Below, one piece after another: positions 40,691 through 49,306 of a stretch of 64,000 bases of DNA. The notes under the pieces were generated by a model. It was not told where the DNA came from. It saw only the letters and a program-made list of their open reading frames with translations, and ran no database searches. Made by a program: the position numbers and the translations under genes. This stretch comes from Streptomyces sp. NRRL S-646. Lineage in GTDB: Bacteria > Actinomycetota > Actinomycetes > Streptomycetales > Streptomycetaceae. The DNA lies in assembly GCF_000720765.1 (NCBI RefSeq), contig NZ_JODC01000009.1, positions 478,740 to 542,739 on the forward strand, read 5' to 3'. The first letter of the stretch is position 1. Every line of letters starts with the position of its first letter.

Positions 40691-41392
40691 ATGACTGCTT
40701 TGAAGGGCGCAAACGTCTTCGTCACCGGCGGCAGCCGCGGCATCGGCAAGGCCCTGGTGGAGGAGCTGTACGCGCGCGGTGCCGGCAAGGTCTACGCAAC
40801 GGCCCGTGATCCGCGCTCCGTCACGCACCCCGACGCCGTCCCGGTGGCGCTGGAGGTCACCGACCCGGCCTCCGTGGCGGCTGCCGCCGCGCAGGCGCAG
40901 GACGTGACGGTGCTGATCAACAACGCCGGGGCCTCGGTCGGCGGGTCCTTCCTCGACACCCCGGTCGAGGACGTACGCCGTGAGTTCGAGATCAACTTCT
41001 ACGGCCCGCTGCTTCTCTCCCGGGCCTTCGTGCCGGTCATCGAGCGCAACGGCGGCGGCCACGTCCTGAACGTGCACTCCGTGCTCTCCTGGATCGCGCT
41101 CGGCGGCTCCTACAGCGCCTCCAAGGCGGCCCTGTGGTCGCAGACCAACTCCCTGCGTCTGGAGCTTCAGCCGCGCGGCATCGGTGTCACCGGACTGCAC
41201 GTCGGCTACGTCGACACGGACCTGGCGGCGGAGGTCGACGCACCCAAGTCCGACCCTCGTGACGTCGCCGCACTCGCCCTCGACGGCATCGAGACGGGCG
41301 CGTACGAGGTGCTCGCCGACGACATCTCACGGCAGGTCAAGGCGGGTCTGGCCGGTGACCTGGCAGGGCTGTACGCCCAGCTGGCGAAGTAA
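40691..41392 (+). CDS. Short-chain dehydrogenase/reductase
   Basis: 233 residues. TGGSRGIGKALVEEL, NNAG, catalytic NVHSVLSW with YSASK. ATG at 40691 follows GGAGAG. First gene of a three-gene unit with an alpha/beta hydrolase (28 bp gap) and an F420-type oxidoreductase (105 bp gap). Related in fold, but not close, to the SDR at 28664. Substrate unknown; regulation by twin operator 8 links it to the efflux genes. Confidence 0.9.
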   Translation: MTALKGANVFVTGGSRGIGKALVEELYARGAGKVYATARDPRSVTHPDAVPVALEVTDPASVAAAAAQAQDVTVLINNAGASVGGSFLDTPVEDVRREFEINFYGPLLLSRAFVPVIERNGGGHVLNVHSVLSWIALGGSYSASKAALWSQTNSLRLELQPRGIGVTGLHVGYVDTDLAAEVDAPKSDPRDVAALALDGIETGAYEVLADDISRQVKAGLAGDLAGLYAQLAK

Positions 41393-41420
41393 GCCCCTTC
41401 ACACACCAGGAGTCGGCGAG

Positions 41421-42299
41421 ATGCCCAGCCGCGAGTCACGCCCCACGATCCACATTCCGGGGACAACCAGCCACACCCTCGCCCCGCGAGCGGGACTTGA
41501 CGGCCGCGAGGGAACCCTGCGCTACCTCAAGGCGGGCACCGGTGCACCCCTGGTCCTGCTGCACACCGTGCGCACCCAGGCCGAGCACTTCCGCCACCTC
41601 ATCCCGCTGATCGCGGACCACTACACCGTGTATGCCCTCGACCTGCCGGGGATGGGCCACTCCGAGATCGTGCCCGGGGCGTCGTACGACGAGCCGGCCA
41701 TGCGCGCGGGCGTCGAGCGGCTCCTGAGCGAACTCGACCTGCACGACGTGACGTTGGTGGGGGAGTCCATGGGCGCGGTGCTCGCCCTGACCACCGCGGC
41801 CGACCTCCCGGAGCCGGTCCGGCGCGTCGTCGCGGTCAACACCTACGACTTCCGCGGCGGGATCGCCCGGTCCAGCCTCCTCGCCCGCGTGGTGGTCAGC
41901 GGTGTTCTCGCCCCGGGGGTGGGCCCGGTGATCGCCGGGGTGGAGCCCAAGCCCGCCCTCCGCGCGATCCTGCAGGGCGGCCTCGGCGACAAGAGTGCGC
42001 TGCGGGCGGACTACGTGGAGGAGCTCCTGCGGGTGGGGCGCCGCCCCGGATACCCGACCGTCGCGCGCGGCGTGTACCAGGCCCTGCCCAGCCTCATCGC
42101 GGCCCGCTCGCGCTACCGCGAGGTCAAGGCCCCCGTCCACCTCGTCTACGGCGAGAAGGACTGGTCCCGGCCCTCGGACCGGCAGGCGAACAAGGGCCTG
42201 CTTCCGGCCGCCGACTTCACACAGGTCCCCGAGGCAGGCCACTTCATCGCCCTGGAACGGCCCGACGTGCTGGCCGACCTGCTGAACGCGGTGGCCTGA
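41421..42299 (+). CDS. Alpha/beta hydrolase
   Basis: 292 residues. Oxyanion strand PLVLLHTVRTQAEHFRHLIP, nucleophile elbow GESMG, acid in VYGEKDWSRP, and the catalytic His in EAGHFIALERP: a complete triad. LDLPGMGHSE is typical of the epoxide-hydrolase/esterase-like branch. The start at 41421 follows AGGAG. No signal peptide. Co-transcription with the SDR suggests stepwise breakdown of a lipophilic ester, lactone or epoxide. Confidence 0.88.
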   Translation: MPSRESRPTIHIPGTTSHTLAPRAGLDGREGTLRYLKAGTGAPLVLLHTVRTQAEHFRHLIPLIADHYTVYALDLPGMGHSEIVPGASYDEPAMRAGVERLLSELDLHDVTLVGESMGAVLALTTAADLPEPVRRVVAVNTYDFRGGIARSSLLARVVVSGVLAPGVGPVIAGVEPKPALRAILQGGLGDKSALRADYVEELLRVGRRPGYPTVARGVYQALPSLIAARSRYREVKAPVHLVYGEKDWSRPSDRQANKGLLPAADFTQVPEAGHFIALERPDVLADLLNAVA

Positions 42300-42404
42300 C
42301 CCCCGCGACCACTGACCGACGTTCCGGCGCGGATGCGTTGCCCGGGCGGGCCGGTGGCGTCCAGCGCCGCCCTGGGAGTGATGCAGCCTTTGAGAGGACA
42401 AGCA

Positions 42405-43094
42405 ATGAAAATCTCTGTTATCGGCGCCGGAGCGATCGGCAGCAACCTCGCGCACAAGCTCGGCGCAGCCGGTCATGACGTCCAGTTGGCCGACGCCCGC
42501 GCCATGCCGCTTGCGGACGCCGTCAAGGACCGGGACGCCGTAATCCTGGCCATTCCCTTCGGAGTGGCGGGACAGCTGGCCGATCTGTTCGCCTCCGTCC
42601 CCGCCGAGACGGTGGTCATCGACACCTCCAACTACTACCCGCACCTCAACGGGCGGATCGAGGTAGTGGAGGACGGTGTGGTGGAGAGCGTGTACACCTC
42701 CGAGCTCCTGGGGCGCCCCGTGGTCAAGGCATGGAACGCGGCCCTGGCCGAGACCCAGCGAACGAAGGGTGTCCCGGCGGGCACTCCGGGCCGCATCGCC
42801 ATCCCGGTCGCCGGCGACTCCGAGGAAGCGAAGCGTGTGGCCATGCGTCTGGTGGACGACACCGGATTCGACCCCTACGACGCGGGAGCACTGGCCGACT
42901 CCTGGCGTCAGCAGCCGATGGGCCCCGCCTACTGCACGGAGCTGACCCTGGATGAGCTGCCGGCAGCCCTGGCCGCGGCCGATCGCGTCAAGGATGCGGC
43001 TGTCCGGGAGAGCATGGCGGAGCGCTTCGCCGCCCTCGGTGCCGATCCCACCCTGGAGGACGTCGTCGAGATGAACCGCGCCGCCCACAGGTGA
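42405..43094 (+). CDS. NADPH-dependent F420-reductase-like oxidoreductase
   Basis: 229 residues. The N-terminal MKISVIGAGAIGSNLAHKLG is the GxGxxG NAD(P) fold of the F420:NADPH oxidoreductase family (PF03807 type), followed by DRDAVILAIPFG and VVIDTSNYYP. The C-terminal region has PVVKAWNAALAETQ. It may reduce F420 or act directly on a small substrate. Third gene of the operator 8 unit; a tRNA-Arg-like scar begins 10 bp after its stop. Confidence 0.85.
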   Translation: MKISVIGAGAIGSNLAHKLGAAGHDVQLADARAMPLADAVKDRDAVILAIPFGVAGQLADLFASVPAETVVIDTSNYYPHLNGRIEVVEDGVVESVYTSELLGRPVVKAWNAALAETQRTKGVPAGTPGRIAIPVAGDSEEAKRVAMRLVDDTGFDPYDAGALADSWRQQPMGPAYCTELTLDELPAALAAADRVKDAAVRESMAERFAALGADPTLEDVVEMNRAAHR

Positions 43095-43104
43095 CCGCCT
43101 CTGT

Positions 43105-43146
43105 GTCCCCCGGCAGGATTCGAACCTGCGAGACCCGCTCCAGGAG
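43105..43146 (-). other. tRNA-Arg(CCU)-like 3' half, probable attachment scar
   Basis: On the minus strand: anticodon-loop CTCCTGG, variable region, a perfect T-arm GCAGG-TTCGAAT-CCTGC and an acceptor strand CGGGGGA. The 5' half (D-arm and acceptor partner) is absent. This matches, from memory, the 3' half of Streptomyces tRNA-Arg(CCU). Such halves are left when an integrative element recombines at a tRNA 3' end. It marks the right edge of the TetR-regulon block. Confidence 0.65.
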
Positions 43147-43333
43147 TTTCCCAACAGCTCACGGAGATCCAGTTCCGCGACGTTCATGCGCTGGACATCG
43201 GTGACGACCTGCGCGGATGCCACCCGGTGCGATCGTGGGCCCAGGACCGCCGAACGCGCTCGAAAGTACACGGGCGCGTGATCCAGGCCGTCCGGCACCG
43301 GCTCCGAAAGGCTTGAGCGATGGTGAGGAACCG

Positions 43334-44329
43334 ATGAAGCCGAGTGACGTCGACCGTATCGAACACACCGCCGCCGAACAGCAAGCCGATGCCGGTGGCA
43401 AGCCGTTGCTCGACGTCCCCCAGACGGCCGCGGCGGGGGTGGCGATGTGGATCTTCGTCGTCGTTCCGCCGATCTCCCTGATCGCCGTGGTGCCGTTCGC
43501 GTGGGGATGGGGCCTGTCCGCGCTGGACTTCGGCATGGCCGTGGTTTCCTACCTCGTTTCCCTGGCCGGCCTCACGGTCGGCTATCACCGTCTCTTCACG
43601 CACCGCTCGTTCAAGGCACGGCGGGGCCTGCGCATCGCCCTGGCCGTCGCGGGTTCGCTCGGGGTCGAGGGCTCGCCGGTCCAGTGGGTGGCGAACCACC
43701 GGCGCCACCATGCCTTCGCCGACCGTGAGGGTGACCCGCACTCGCCCTGGCGCTACGGCACCGACACGCGTGCGCTGCTCAAGGGGCTTCTCCACGCGCA
43801 CATCGGGTGGATGCTGAAGCGTGAACTGAGCAACCGGGCCAGGTTCGCCCCCGACATAGCCGCTGATCCCGACCTACGGCTCATCGGCCGGCTCTTCGGA
43901 CCACTGACCGCCGTCTCGCTCCTGACCCCGGCGTTGGTCGGCGGGTTCGTCACCGGCAGCTGGGCGGGTGCGCTGACCGGGTTCTTCTGGGCCGGCGTGA
44001 TCCGGATGGCGCTGCTGCACCATGTCACCTGGTCGGTGAACTCGATCTGCCACGTCGCGGGCAGACGTCCCTTCGCCAGCCGGGACAAGGCCACCAACTT
44101 CTGGCCACTTGCCCTGCTGTCCTTCGGCGAGAGTTGGCACAACTCGCATCACGCCGATCCCACGGGCGCGCGCCACGGCGTACTGCCGGGCCAGCTCGAC
44201 CCGGCAGCACGCCTCATCTGGGTGTTCGAGAAGCTTCACTGGGCCCACGACGTGCGCTGGCCCAACTCGGATCGTCTCAGCGCCCGACTGCTGCCCAACC
44301 CGGGTGCCCTGCACGGGTCCTCGGGTTGA
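43334..44329 (+). CDS. Acyl-CoA/acyl-lipid fatty acid desaturase
   Basis: 331 residues from ATG 43334 (GAGGAA upstream). Three His boxes of membrane di-iron desaturases: HRLFTH, HRRHHAF and HNSHHAD. Four membrane helices in two pairs. It introduces a cis double bond, usually Delta-9, into fatty acyl chains, raising membrane fluidity. Lengths and boxes match the stearoyl-CoA/DesA3 family. No electron-donor gene is adjacent. Confidence 0.92.
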   Translation: MKPSDVDRIEHTAAEQQADAGGKPLLDVPQTAAAGVAMWIFVVVPPISLIAVVPFAWGWGLSALDFGMAVVSYLVSLAGLTVGYHRLFTHRSFKARRGLRIALAVAGSLGVEGSPVQWVANHRRHHAFADREGDPHSPWRYGTDTRALLKGLLHAHIGWMLKRELSNRARFAPDIAADPDLRLIGRLFGPLTAVSLLTPALVGGFVTGSWAGALTGFFWAGVIRMALLHHVTWSVNSICHVAGRRPFASRDKATNFWPLALLSFGESWHNSHHADPTGARHGVLPGQLDPAARLIWVFEKLHWAHDVRWPNSDRLSARLLPNPGALHGSSG

Positions 44330-44351
44330 CGATGCTTGCAAACATGTGGGA

Positions 44352-44888
44352 ATGCCTGAGAACCGGTCCTCTGCGACACCGACTGTGGTGCGGCTCCCCC
44401 AGTACACGAAGGCGGACCAGGAGGAGGTCCTCGGCGACGGCGATGACCCCTTCGGTGTCGCCTCGGCCGGTCTGACCTGGCTGCCGAAGGAAGAACACTT
44501 CGGCGTCAGACACGAAGACCGGCTCGTGGCACATGCCGGCCTGCTGCGACTGCCTGTCGCGATCGGCGACGCCGAGACAGAGGTGGTGGGCGTCGGAGGG
44601 GTGGCCGTCGCACCCGGCATGCAAGGCCGGGGCCTGGCTCGGCTCGTCGTCACGGCTGCACTGGAGCACGCCCGCACGATGGGTCCCCAGCACGCGCTCC
44701 TGTTCTGCAGGCCTCCCCTCGTGGCGCTCTACCAGCGCCTCGGATGGCACCCGCTCGACAAGGACGTACTCGTAGAACAACCCGAAGGCCGCCTGGTGAC
44801 CATGCCGCTGCGGACCATGGTGACGCCCCTGCGTGACGATGCCCGCTGGCCCCCGGGGCCGGTACGGCTGTTCTCGCTCCCCATGTGA
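44352..44888 (+). CDS. GNAT-family N-acetyltransferase
   Basis: 178 residues. Acetyl-CoA motif A is VGGVAVAPGMQGRGLARLVVTAAL, with motif B LYQRLGWHPL. The ATG at 44352 (GTG 44346 possible) is 23 bp after the desaturase stop. Substrate unknown. Confidence 0.83.
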   Translation: MPENRSSATPTVVRLPQYTKADQEEVLGDGDDPFGVASAGLTWLPKEEHFGVRHEDRLVAHAGLLRLPVAIGDAETEVVGVGGVAVAPGMQGRGLARLVVTAALEHARTMGPQHALLFCRPPLVALYQRLGWHPLDKDVLVEQPEGRLVTMPLRTMVTPLRDDARWPPGPVRLFSLPM

Positions 44889-45021
44889 CGGGCTGCTTCG
44901 GGGAGGCGCACACAGCGCGGTCTCACATGGAGCCCGTGGCGAGGGTCCCGCCGCTGTCGACCGGGGTTGTCCGCTCTGAAGGGCACGCCGTGGGCACGCG
45001 CCAAGGCGGGGCGTGCCGTGG

Positions 45022-45678
45022 TCAGTTCGCGGGCGTGCCCACCAGGTCGTCCAGCTCGGCGGCGAAGAGCTGCGCGGGGTCGATTCCCATACCGGTGAAG
45101 TGGCCGGCGAGTTCCAGGGACAGGACGCCGTGCAGCCGGGTCCAGAAGGTCAGGGCCCGGTGGAGGGCCGCGGGCGGGGCGGGATGGGCGTCCGCCCAGT
45201 CCCGGTGGTCTTCGAGGTGCGCGTCGAACGGTGTCGCCGGTCCGTCCAAGGGCAGCGCGGCACAGGCGTCCAACAGGGTCGCCATGATCTCGGACGAGAT
45301 CGCGGTGGTGTCGTCGGGCGCTTGGTAGCCGGGGACGGGCGTGCCGTAGACGAGGAAGTAGCGCTGGGGGTCCTGCAGGGCCCAACCCCGCAAGGCGTGC
45401 GCCAGCGCGGTCACATCGGCACCGGCCTGCGAGGCCGTGCGGAAGGTGTCGGCGAGGCTTCGGTACGCGTCCCTGACGAGCTCGGTGATCAGCTCGTCGC
45501 GGCCGCCGAAGTACCGGTACAGGGCGGGCCCGCTCATGCCCATCTGCTTGGCGATCGCGTTGAGGGACAGCGCGGACGCGCCCGCCGTGGCGATCTGCTC
45601 CCACGCGCGTTGCTTGATCTCCGTACGCACCTGGGCGCGGTAGCGCTCGCGCGGCGTCTTCGCCTCCGTGTTCACCAT
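45022..45678 (-). CDS. TetR-family regulator of the quinone oxidoreductase gene
   Basis: 218 residues. HTH: EIKQRAWEQIATAGASALSLNAIAKQMGMSGPALYRYFGGRDEL. The C-terminal domain (GWALQDPQRYFLVYGTPVPGYQAP) is the WHG/TetR_C_33-like type often next to MDR or SDR genes. Divergent from the oxidoreductase at 45782 across 103 bp containing inverted GTTAGARGTTAT arms, its probable operator. Confidence 0.9.
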   Translation of the reverse strand: MVNTEAKTPRERYRAQVRTEIKQRAWEQIATAGASALSLNAIAKQMGMSGPALYRYFGGRDELITELVRDAYRSLADTFRTASQAGADVTALAHALRGWALQDPQRYFLVYGTPVPGYQAPDDTTAISSEIMATLLDACAALPLDGPATPFDAHLEDHRDWADAHPAPPAALHRALTFWTRLHGVLSLELAGHFTGMGIDPAQLFAAELDDLVGTPAN

Positions 45679-45679
45679 G

Positions 45680-45739
45680 GTTAGAGGTTATCACTGAAGT
45701 TATTGACACTCTCGAACCTGTGCGGTTATAACTTCTAAC
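45680..45739. promoter_or_regulatory. Probable operator of the 45022 TetR
   Basis: GTTAGAGGTTAT at 45680-45691 and ATAACTTCTAAC at 45728-45739 are inverted copies with one mismatch. A third half-site GAAGTTAT is at about 45696. The right part contains the palindrome GTTATAAC. AT-rich against the surroundings. Confidence 0.6.
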
Positions 45740-45781
45740 GAACGCGAGGCCGAGTAACTCACCGACTCTGTGGAGGTCGCC

Positions 45782-46813
45782 ATGAACGCCGAAGAACTGG
45801 TCGAGGTCGTTCTGCCGGGCAAGGTCGAGCCCGAAGGACTTCAGATCCGGCACGGAGCCGTCCCCGCCGCGGGCCCGGGCCAGGTCCTGATCCGGATGGA
45901 GGCGACCGGCGTCTCCTTCGCCGAGCAGCAGATGCGGCGCGGCCGCTACTACGACCAGCCGCCGTTCCCGTTCGTGCCCGGCTACGACCTCGTCGGTACG
46001 GTGCTGGCGACCGGCGAGGGCGTCGAGCCGCGCCTGGCCGGCACTCGGGTGGCCGCGCTGGTCAAGGTCGGTGGCTGGGCCAGCCATGTGCTCGTCGACG
46101 CGGCGGACGTGGTGCCGGTGCCCGACGGCATCGGCGCGGCGGAGGCGGAGACCCTTGTCGTCAACGGCGTCACCGCCTGGCAGATGCTGCACCGCAAGGC
46201 CCGCGTCCGCGCCGGGCACACCGTCGTGGTGCATGGCGCGAACGGTGGTGTCGGTTCGGTTCTGGTCCAGCTCGCCCAGGCCGCGGGCGCGCAGGTGATC
46301 GGCACGGCGTCCGCGCGCCACCACGAAGGCCTGCGGGAACGGGGAGTCGTCCCCGTCGACTACCGCACCGACGACGTCGCCGCACGGATCCGCGAACTCG
46401 CCCCCCATGGGGTGGACGCCGTCTTCGACCATGTCGGCGGCCACGGCATCGTCGACTCCTGGCGCCTCCTCGCCCCCGGCGGCACGCTCGTCTCGTACGG
46501 CAGCGCCTCGACCCGGGACGACGAGGGCTCCAAGCAGTGGCCCGTCCTCAAGTTGCTCGGCCGGGTGTGGCTCTGGAACGCCCTGCCCAACCGCCGCCGG
46601 GCGTACTTCTTCAATGTCTGGGCCGGCCGGGCCCTGGCCAAGAACCGCTTCCGTGCCCGCCTCCGCACCGACCTCACCCAGGTGTTCGCCGCCCTCCAGC
46701 GCGGCGAGGTCACAGCCCAGATCGCCGCCCAACTGCCGCTCACCCGCGTCGCCGACGCCCTGCGGCTGGCCGAGTCGGGCAGCGTCGCCGGAAAGGTCGT
46801 CCTGAACCCGTAG
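45782..46813 (+). CDS. NADPH:quinone oxidoreductase-like MDR protein
   Basis: 343 residues; ATG 45782 after GGAGGT. N-terminal GroES-like fold (GQVLIRMEATGVSFAEQQMRRG, FVPGYDLVGTV) without zinc ligands, then NAD(P) site VHGANGGVGSVLVQLAQAAGA. It reduces quinones or enones. Divergent from its TetR. The next gene (46865) may be co-transcribed. Confidence 0.9.
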   Translation: MNAEELVEVVLPGKVEPEGLQIRHGAVPAAGPGQVLIRMEATGVSFAEQQMRRGRYYDQPPFPFVPGYDLVGTVLATGEGVEPRLAGTRVAALVKVGGWASHVLVDAADVVPVPDGIGAAEAETLVVNGVTAWQMLHRKARVRAGHTVVVHGANGGVGSVLVQLAQAAGAQVIGTASARHHEGLRERGVVPVDYRTDDVAARIRELAPHGVDAVFDHVGGHGIVDSWRLLAPGGTLVSYGSASTRDDEGSKQWPVLKLLGRVWLWNALPNRRRAYFFNVWAGRALAKNRFRARLRTDLTQVFAALQRGEVTAQIAAQLPLTRVADALRLAESGSVAGKVVLNP

Positions 46814-46864
46814 CAGGCACCCGAGCGCCCGGCCCGATCACCACAACGCATCGAGAGGAACACC

Positions 46865-47554
46865 GTGTTCAGCACCGGCCCGTCGAACTCCCACGGCCAG
46901 CAGCCCCGACCCCTGCACCCGCACACCCTCCGGCCCCGGCCCCGCGCGGGCAAGGCCGCGGTCACGGTCGCGCTCGCTGTCGCCGCCGTCCTCGCCGGCA
47001 CCATCCCTACCGCCCAGGCCGCCCCCCACGGCGGTACGTCCCAGTGCGGCGGGCGGGGCGTCGACACCACAGCACTCATCCGCTACGAGTCCGACACCGT
47101 GATCAAGGCGCCACTGAGCACTGTCTGGAAGCTGCAGACCGACGTCGAACGCTGGCCGTCCTGGCAGCCCCCTGTCACCACCGCCGAACGTCTCGACCCC
47201 GGCCGCCTGAAGGCGGGTTCGCAGTTCCGGTGGACGACCCCCGCGCCGGCCACCCCCACGACCCCCGCCACCACACTCGCCATCACCTCCACCGTCCAGG
47301 AACTCCATCGCCACAACTGCATCCTGTGGAGCGGACCCGCGATCGGTGCGGGGCTGCGCATCGACGACGGTGTCCACCTGTGGACCTTCGAAAAGGTCAA
47401 AGGCGGCGTGCACGTCCACACCGAGGAAACCTGGACCGGCACCCAGGTCGAAGCGGACGTGCCCACCGCGACCGCGGCCCTCGGCACGGGCCTCGAAGCA
47501 TGGCTGGACGACCTGAAGACCACCGCCGAAGCCCACACTCGGACGAGGTCCTGA
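46865..47554 (+). CDS. Exported SRPBCC-fold protein
   Basis: 229 residues, GTG start after GAGAGGAAC. Signal peptide: basic RPRPRAGK, hydrophobic VTVALAVAAVLAGTI, cleavage near AQA-A. The mature part matches polyketide_cyc2/SRPBCC: DTVIKAPLSTVWKLQTDVERWPSWQP and VHTEETWTG. This fold binds hydrophobic ligands in a deep pocket; an exported form is unusual. It lies 51 bp after the oxidoreductase, so it may capture the same lipophilic compound outside the membrane. Confidence 0.8.
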   Translation: MFSTGPSNSHGQQPRPLHPHTLRPRPRAGKAAVTVALAVAAVLAGTIPTAQAAPHGGTSQCGGRGVDTTALIRYESDTVIKAPLSTVWKLQTDVERWPSWQPPVTTAERLDPGRLKAGSQFRWTTPAPATPTTPATTLAITSTVQELHRHNCILWSGPAIGAGLRIDDGVHLWTFEKVKGGVHVHTEETWTGTQVEADVPTATAALGTGLEAWLDDLKTTAEAHTRTRS

Positions 47555-47768
47555 CAGGGATCCGCCTGCCGGCATTCAAGTCGGCAAGCGACAACTGACC
47601 GCGATGGACGGCAAACAGGCACGACGCCGTGATGTGGCCGAGTGCCCGGCCCAGGCAGCCTTCTCCTGACCCGGAGCTCGATGTCCCGCCATCGGGCCTA
47701 CGCCGACCATTCCTCGGTGTGGCACGGACGACGGGACAACGCAGGACCTGCGCCGCGGCGCCGGGAGA

Positions 47769-48416
47769 TCAGCCGGCCAGCCGGTTGATGGCAGCGGCGG
47801 CGATGCCTGCCATATAGCCGGAGTCGTCGCTGGGCTGACCGGAGAGTTCGACCACGCCGACCCTGTGACCGCTTCGGATCACCGCTACACCGCCGGCGAC
47901 CTTGCCGTTGCCGTTGTAGGCCGGGTACCAACTGCCCTCGCCGGCCTTGACAGTGATCGCATGCGCCTTGCCGTAGTACCAGTGACCCGCCGGCTCATGC
48001 TGGCAGCCGCGCACCAGCTTGTTGAGCTGCTCCTCGTACGAGGCCGCCGACGTGGTGGAACCGTCGGCGACGGACTCGGTCAGCGAGGTGCCCTTGGTGT
48101 CGAAGGCCCAGGCCACGTCCGCATAGGCGACGGCCTTCCCCTTGGTCAGTGTGCGCATCGTCTCCTCGCCGGAGCACGCCGACAGAGCTCGTTTCCCGCT
48201 CAGGCCCACGCTCGCGCCGACCGGGGCCAGGCCCTGCTGGAAGAAGTCCTCACTCTGCATCAGGTTGCCGGAGCCGAGGCCGGGCTCGGCAGCGGTGGCG
48301 GCAGCGGGATGAGTACCGATGGCGATCGAGATCAGGGCAGCGCCGGCACAGGCAGCCGCTCCCGCGGTACGAGCGCGACGCGAGAACCTCTTGCCGACTG
48401 CTTGGTGGTCGAACAT
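47769..48416 (-). CDS. Exported hypothetical protein, paralogue of the sigma-linked 48553 gene
   Basis: 215 residues with a signal peptide (RRARTAGAAACAGAALISIAIG, AAA cleavage region). The mature part shares a pattern with its neighbour: ACSGEETMRTLTKGKAVAYADVAWAFDTKGT, GCQHEPAGHWYYGKAHAITVKAG, GGVAVIRSGHRVGVVELSG. Two conserved Cys could form a disulfide. Family unknown to me, resembles actinomycete exported proteins next to ECF sigma genes. AGGAG precedes the ATG. Confidence 0.7.
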   Translation of the reverse strand: MFDHQAVGKRFSRRARTAGAAACAGAALISIAIGTHPAAATAAEPGLGSGNLMQSEDFFQQGLAPVGASVGLSGKRALSACSGEETMRTLTKGKAVAYADVAWAFDTKGTSLTESVADGSTTSAASYEEQLNKLVRGCQHEPAGHWYYGKAHAITVKAGEGSWYPAYNGNGKVAGGVAVIRSGHRVGVVELSGQPSDDSGYMAGIAAAAINRLAG

Positions 48417-48552
48417 CTCATCTCCTGTCTGGTGGCGACGCGGTTCGCGTCGTCGTACACCAGGGAGATGCCGCGGGTCCGCGAGATGTTGGATGGAAAC
48501 CGGCGGCGACTGATGTGATCCACCTCACTCCAGCAGGTGGGCTCGGACGGTC

Positions 48553-49293
48553 TCAGAGCCGCGTCACGGCCGCACGGACGATCCGCGTCATCGCAGCCGT
48601 GCCCAGGCAGGTGTCGACCTCCAGGACCCCGTAGTGGGAGCCGTTCTGGAGTATGGCGATGCCGCCGCACGGCTCCTTGCCCCGTGGCGCGGTCCCCGTG
48701 CTGTTCAGGTCACCGTCGTACATTCCCATCCAACTCGCGGTGATGTCCGCCGCGACGTCGATCGTGTGCGTCGGCCCGTAGACCCAGTGGGTGGCCGGTT
48801 CCGTCTGGCACGGCACTTCCTCCAACAGCAGCCGCTCGGCGAAGTTCTGGGCCAGTGTCGGGCTTCCGGCGTCGGCGACGACTTCGCGCGCGGCCTGATC
48901 GTTGACGTCCACCGCCAGCGTGCGGTCGCTGCGGTCCGTGTCCTTGGCCGTCACGAACCCACGAAAGTGCGCGCCAGGCCCTCCCAGGGTCTCGCCGAGG
49001 GTCTTCTCCCCGGTACAGGCCGCGTTGGCGTACCTGCCGTCCCCTGTCCGGTCCACCACGTAGATGGGCTTGGAGAACCCGACCGTCCTGAACTCGGCCG
49101 CTGTCAGCATGTTCCCGCCCGTCACGGGACCGTCGGCGGGCTTCGGTGCCGAAGAGCGGGCACCCGGCGAGGCCGCCGCGGCGCCCGGCGTCGGGCCGAC
49201 CGGAGCGGAGCGGCCGGGCAGCACGAACCGGCCCGTCAACAGGCCGAGTCCGATGGCTGCCGTCAGGATGACGGCGATCGTCCGAGTTCGCAC
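48553..49293 (-). CDS. Membrane-anchored or exported partner of the ECF sigma factor
   Basis: 246 residues from GTG 49293, 13 bp after the sigma stop. One hydrophobic helix (VILTAAIGLGLLTGRFVL, about 6-24), an Ala/Pro/Ser linker, then a domain with ACTGEKTLGETLGG, PCQTEPATHWVYGPTHTID and CGGIAILQNGSHYGVLEVDTC, paralogous to the gene at 47769. It has no anti-sigma zinc motif (HxxxCxxC) in its short cytoplasmic part, so it is probably a target or accessory rather than a classical anti-sigma factor. Confidence 0.7.
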   Translation of the reverse strand: MRTRTIAVILTAAIGLGLLTGRFVLPGRSAPVGPTPGAAAASPGARSSAPKPADGPVTGGNMLTAAEFRTVGFSKPIYVVDRTGDGRYANAACTGEKTLGETLGGPGAHFRGFVTAKDTDRSDRTLAVDVNDQAAREVVADAGSPTLAQNFAERLLLEEVPCQTEPATHWVYGPTHTIDVAADITASWMGMYDGDLNSTGTAPRGKEPCGGIAILQNGSHYGVLEVDTCLGTAAMTRIVRAAVTRL

Positions 49294-49306
49294 GACAGCC
49301 GATGCC

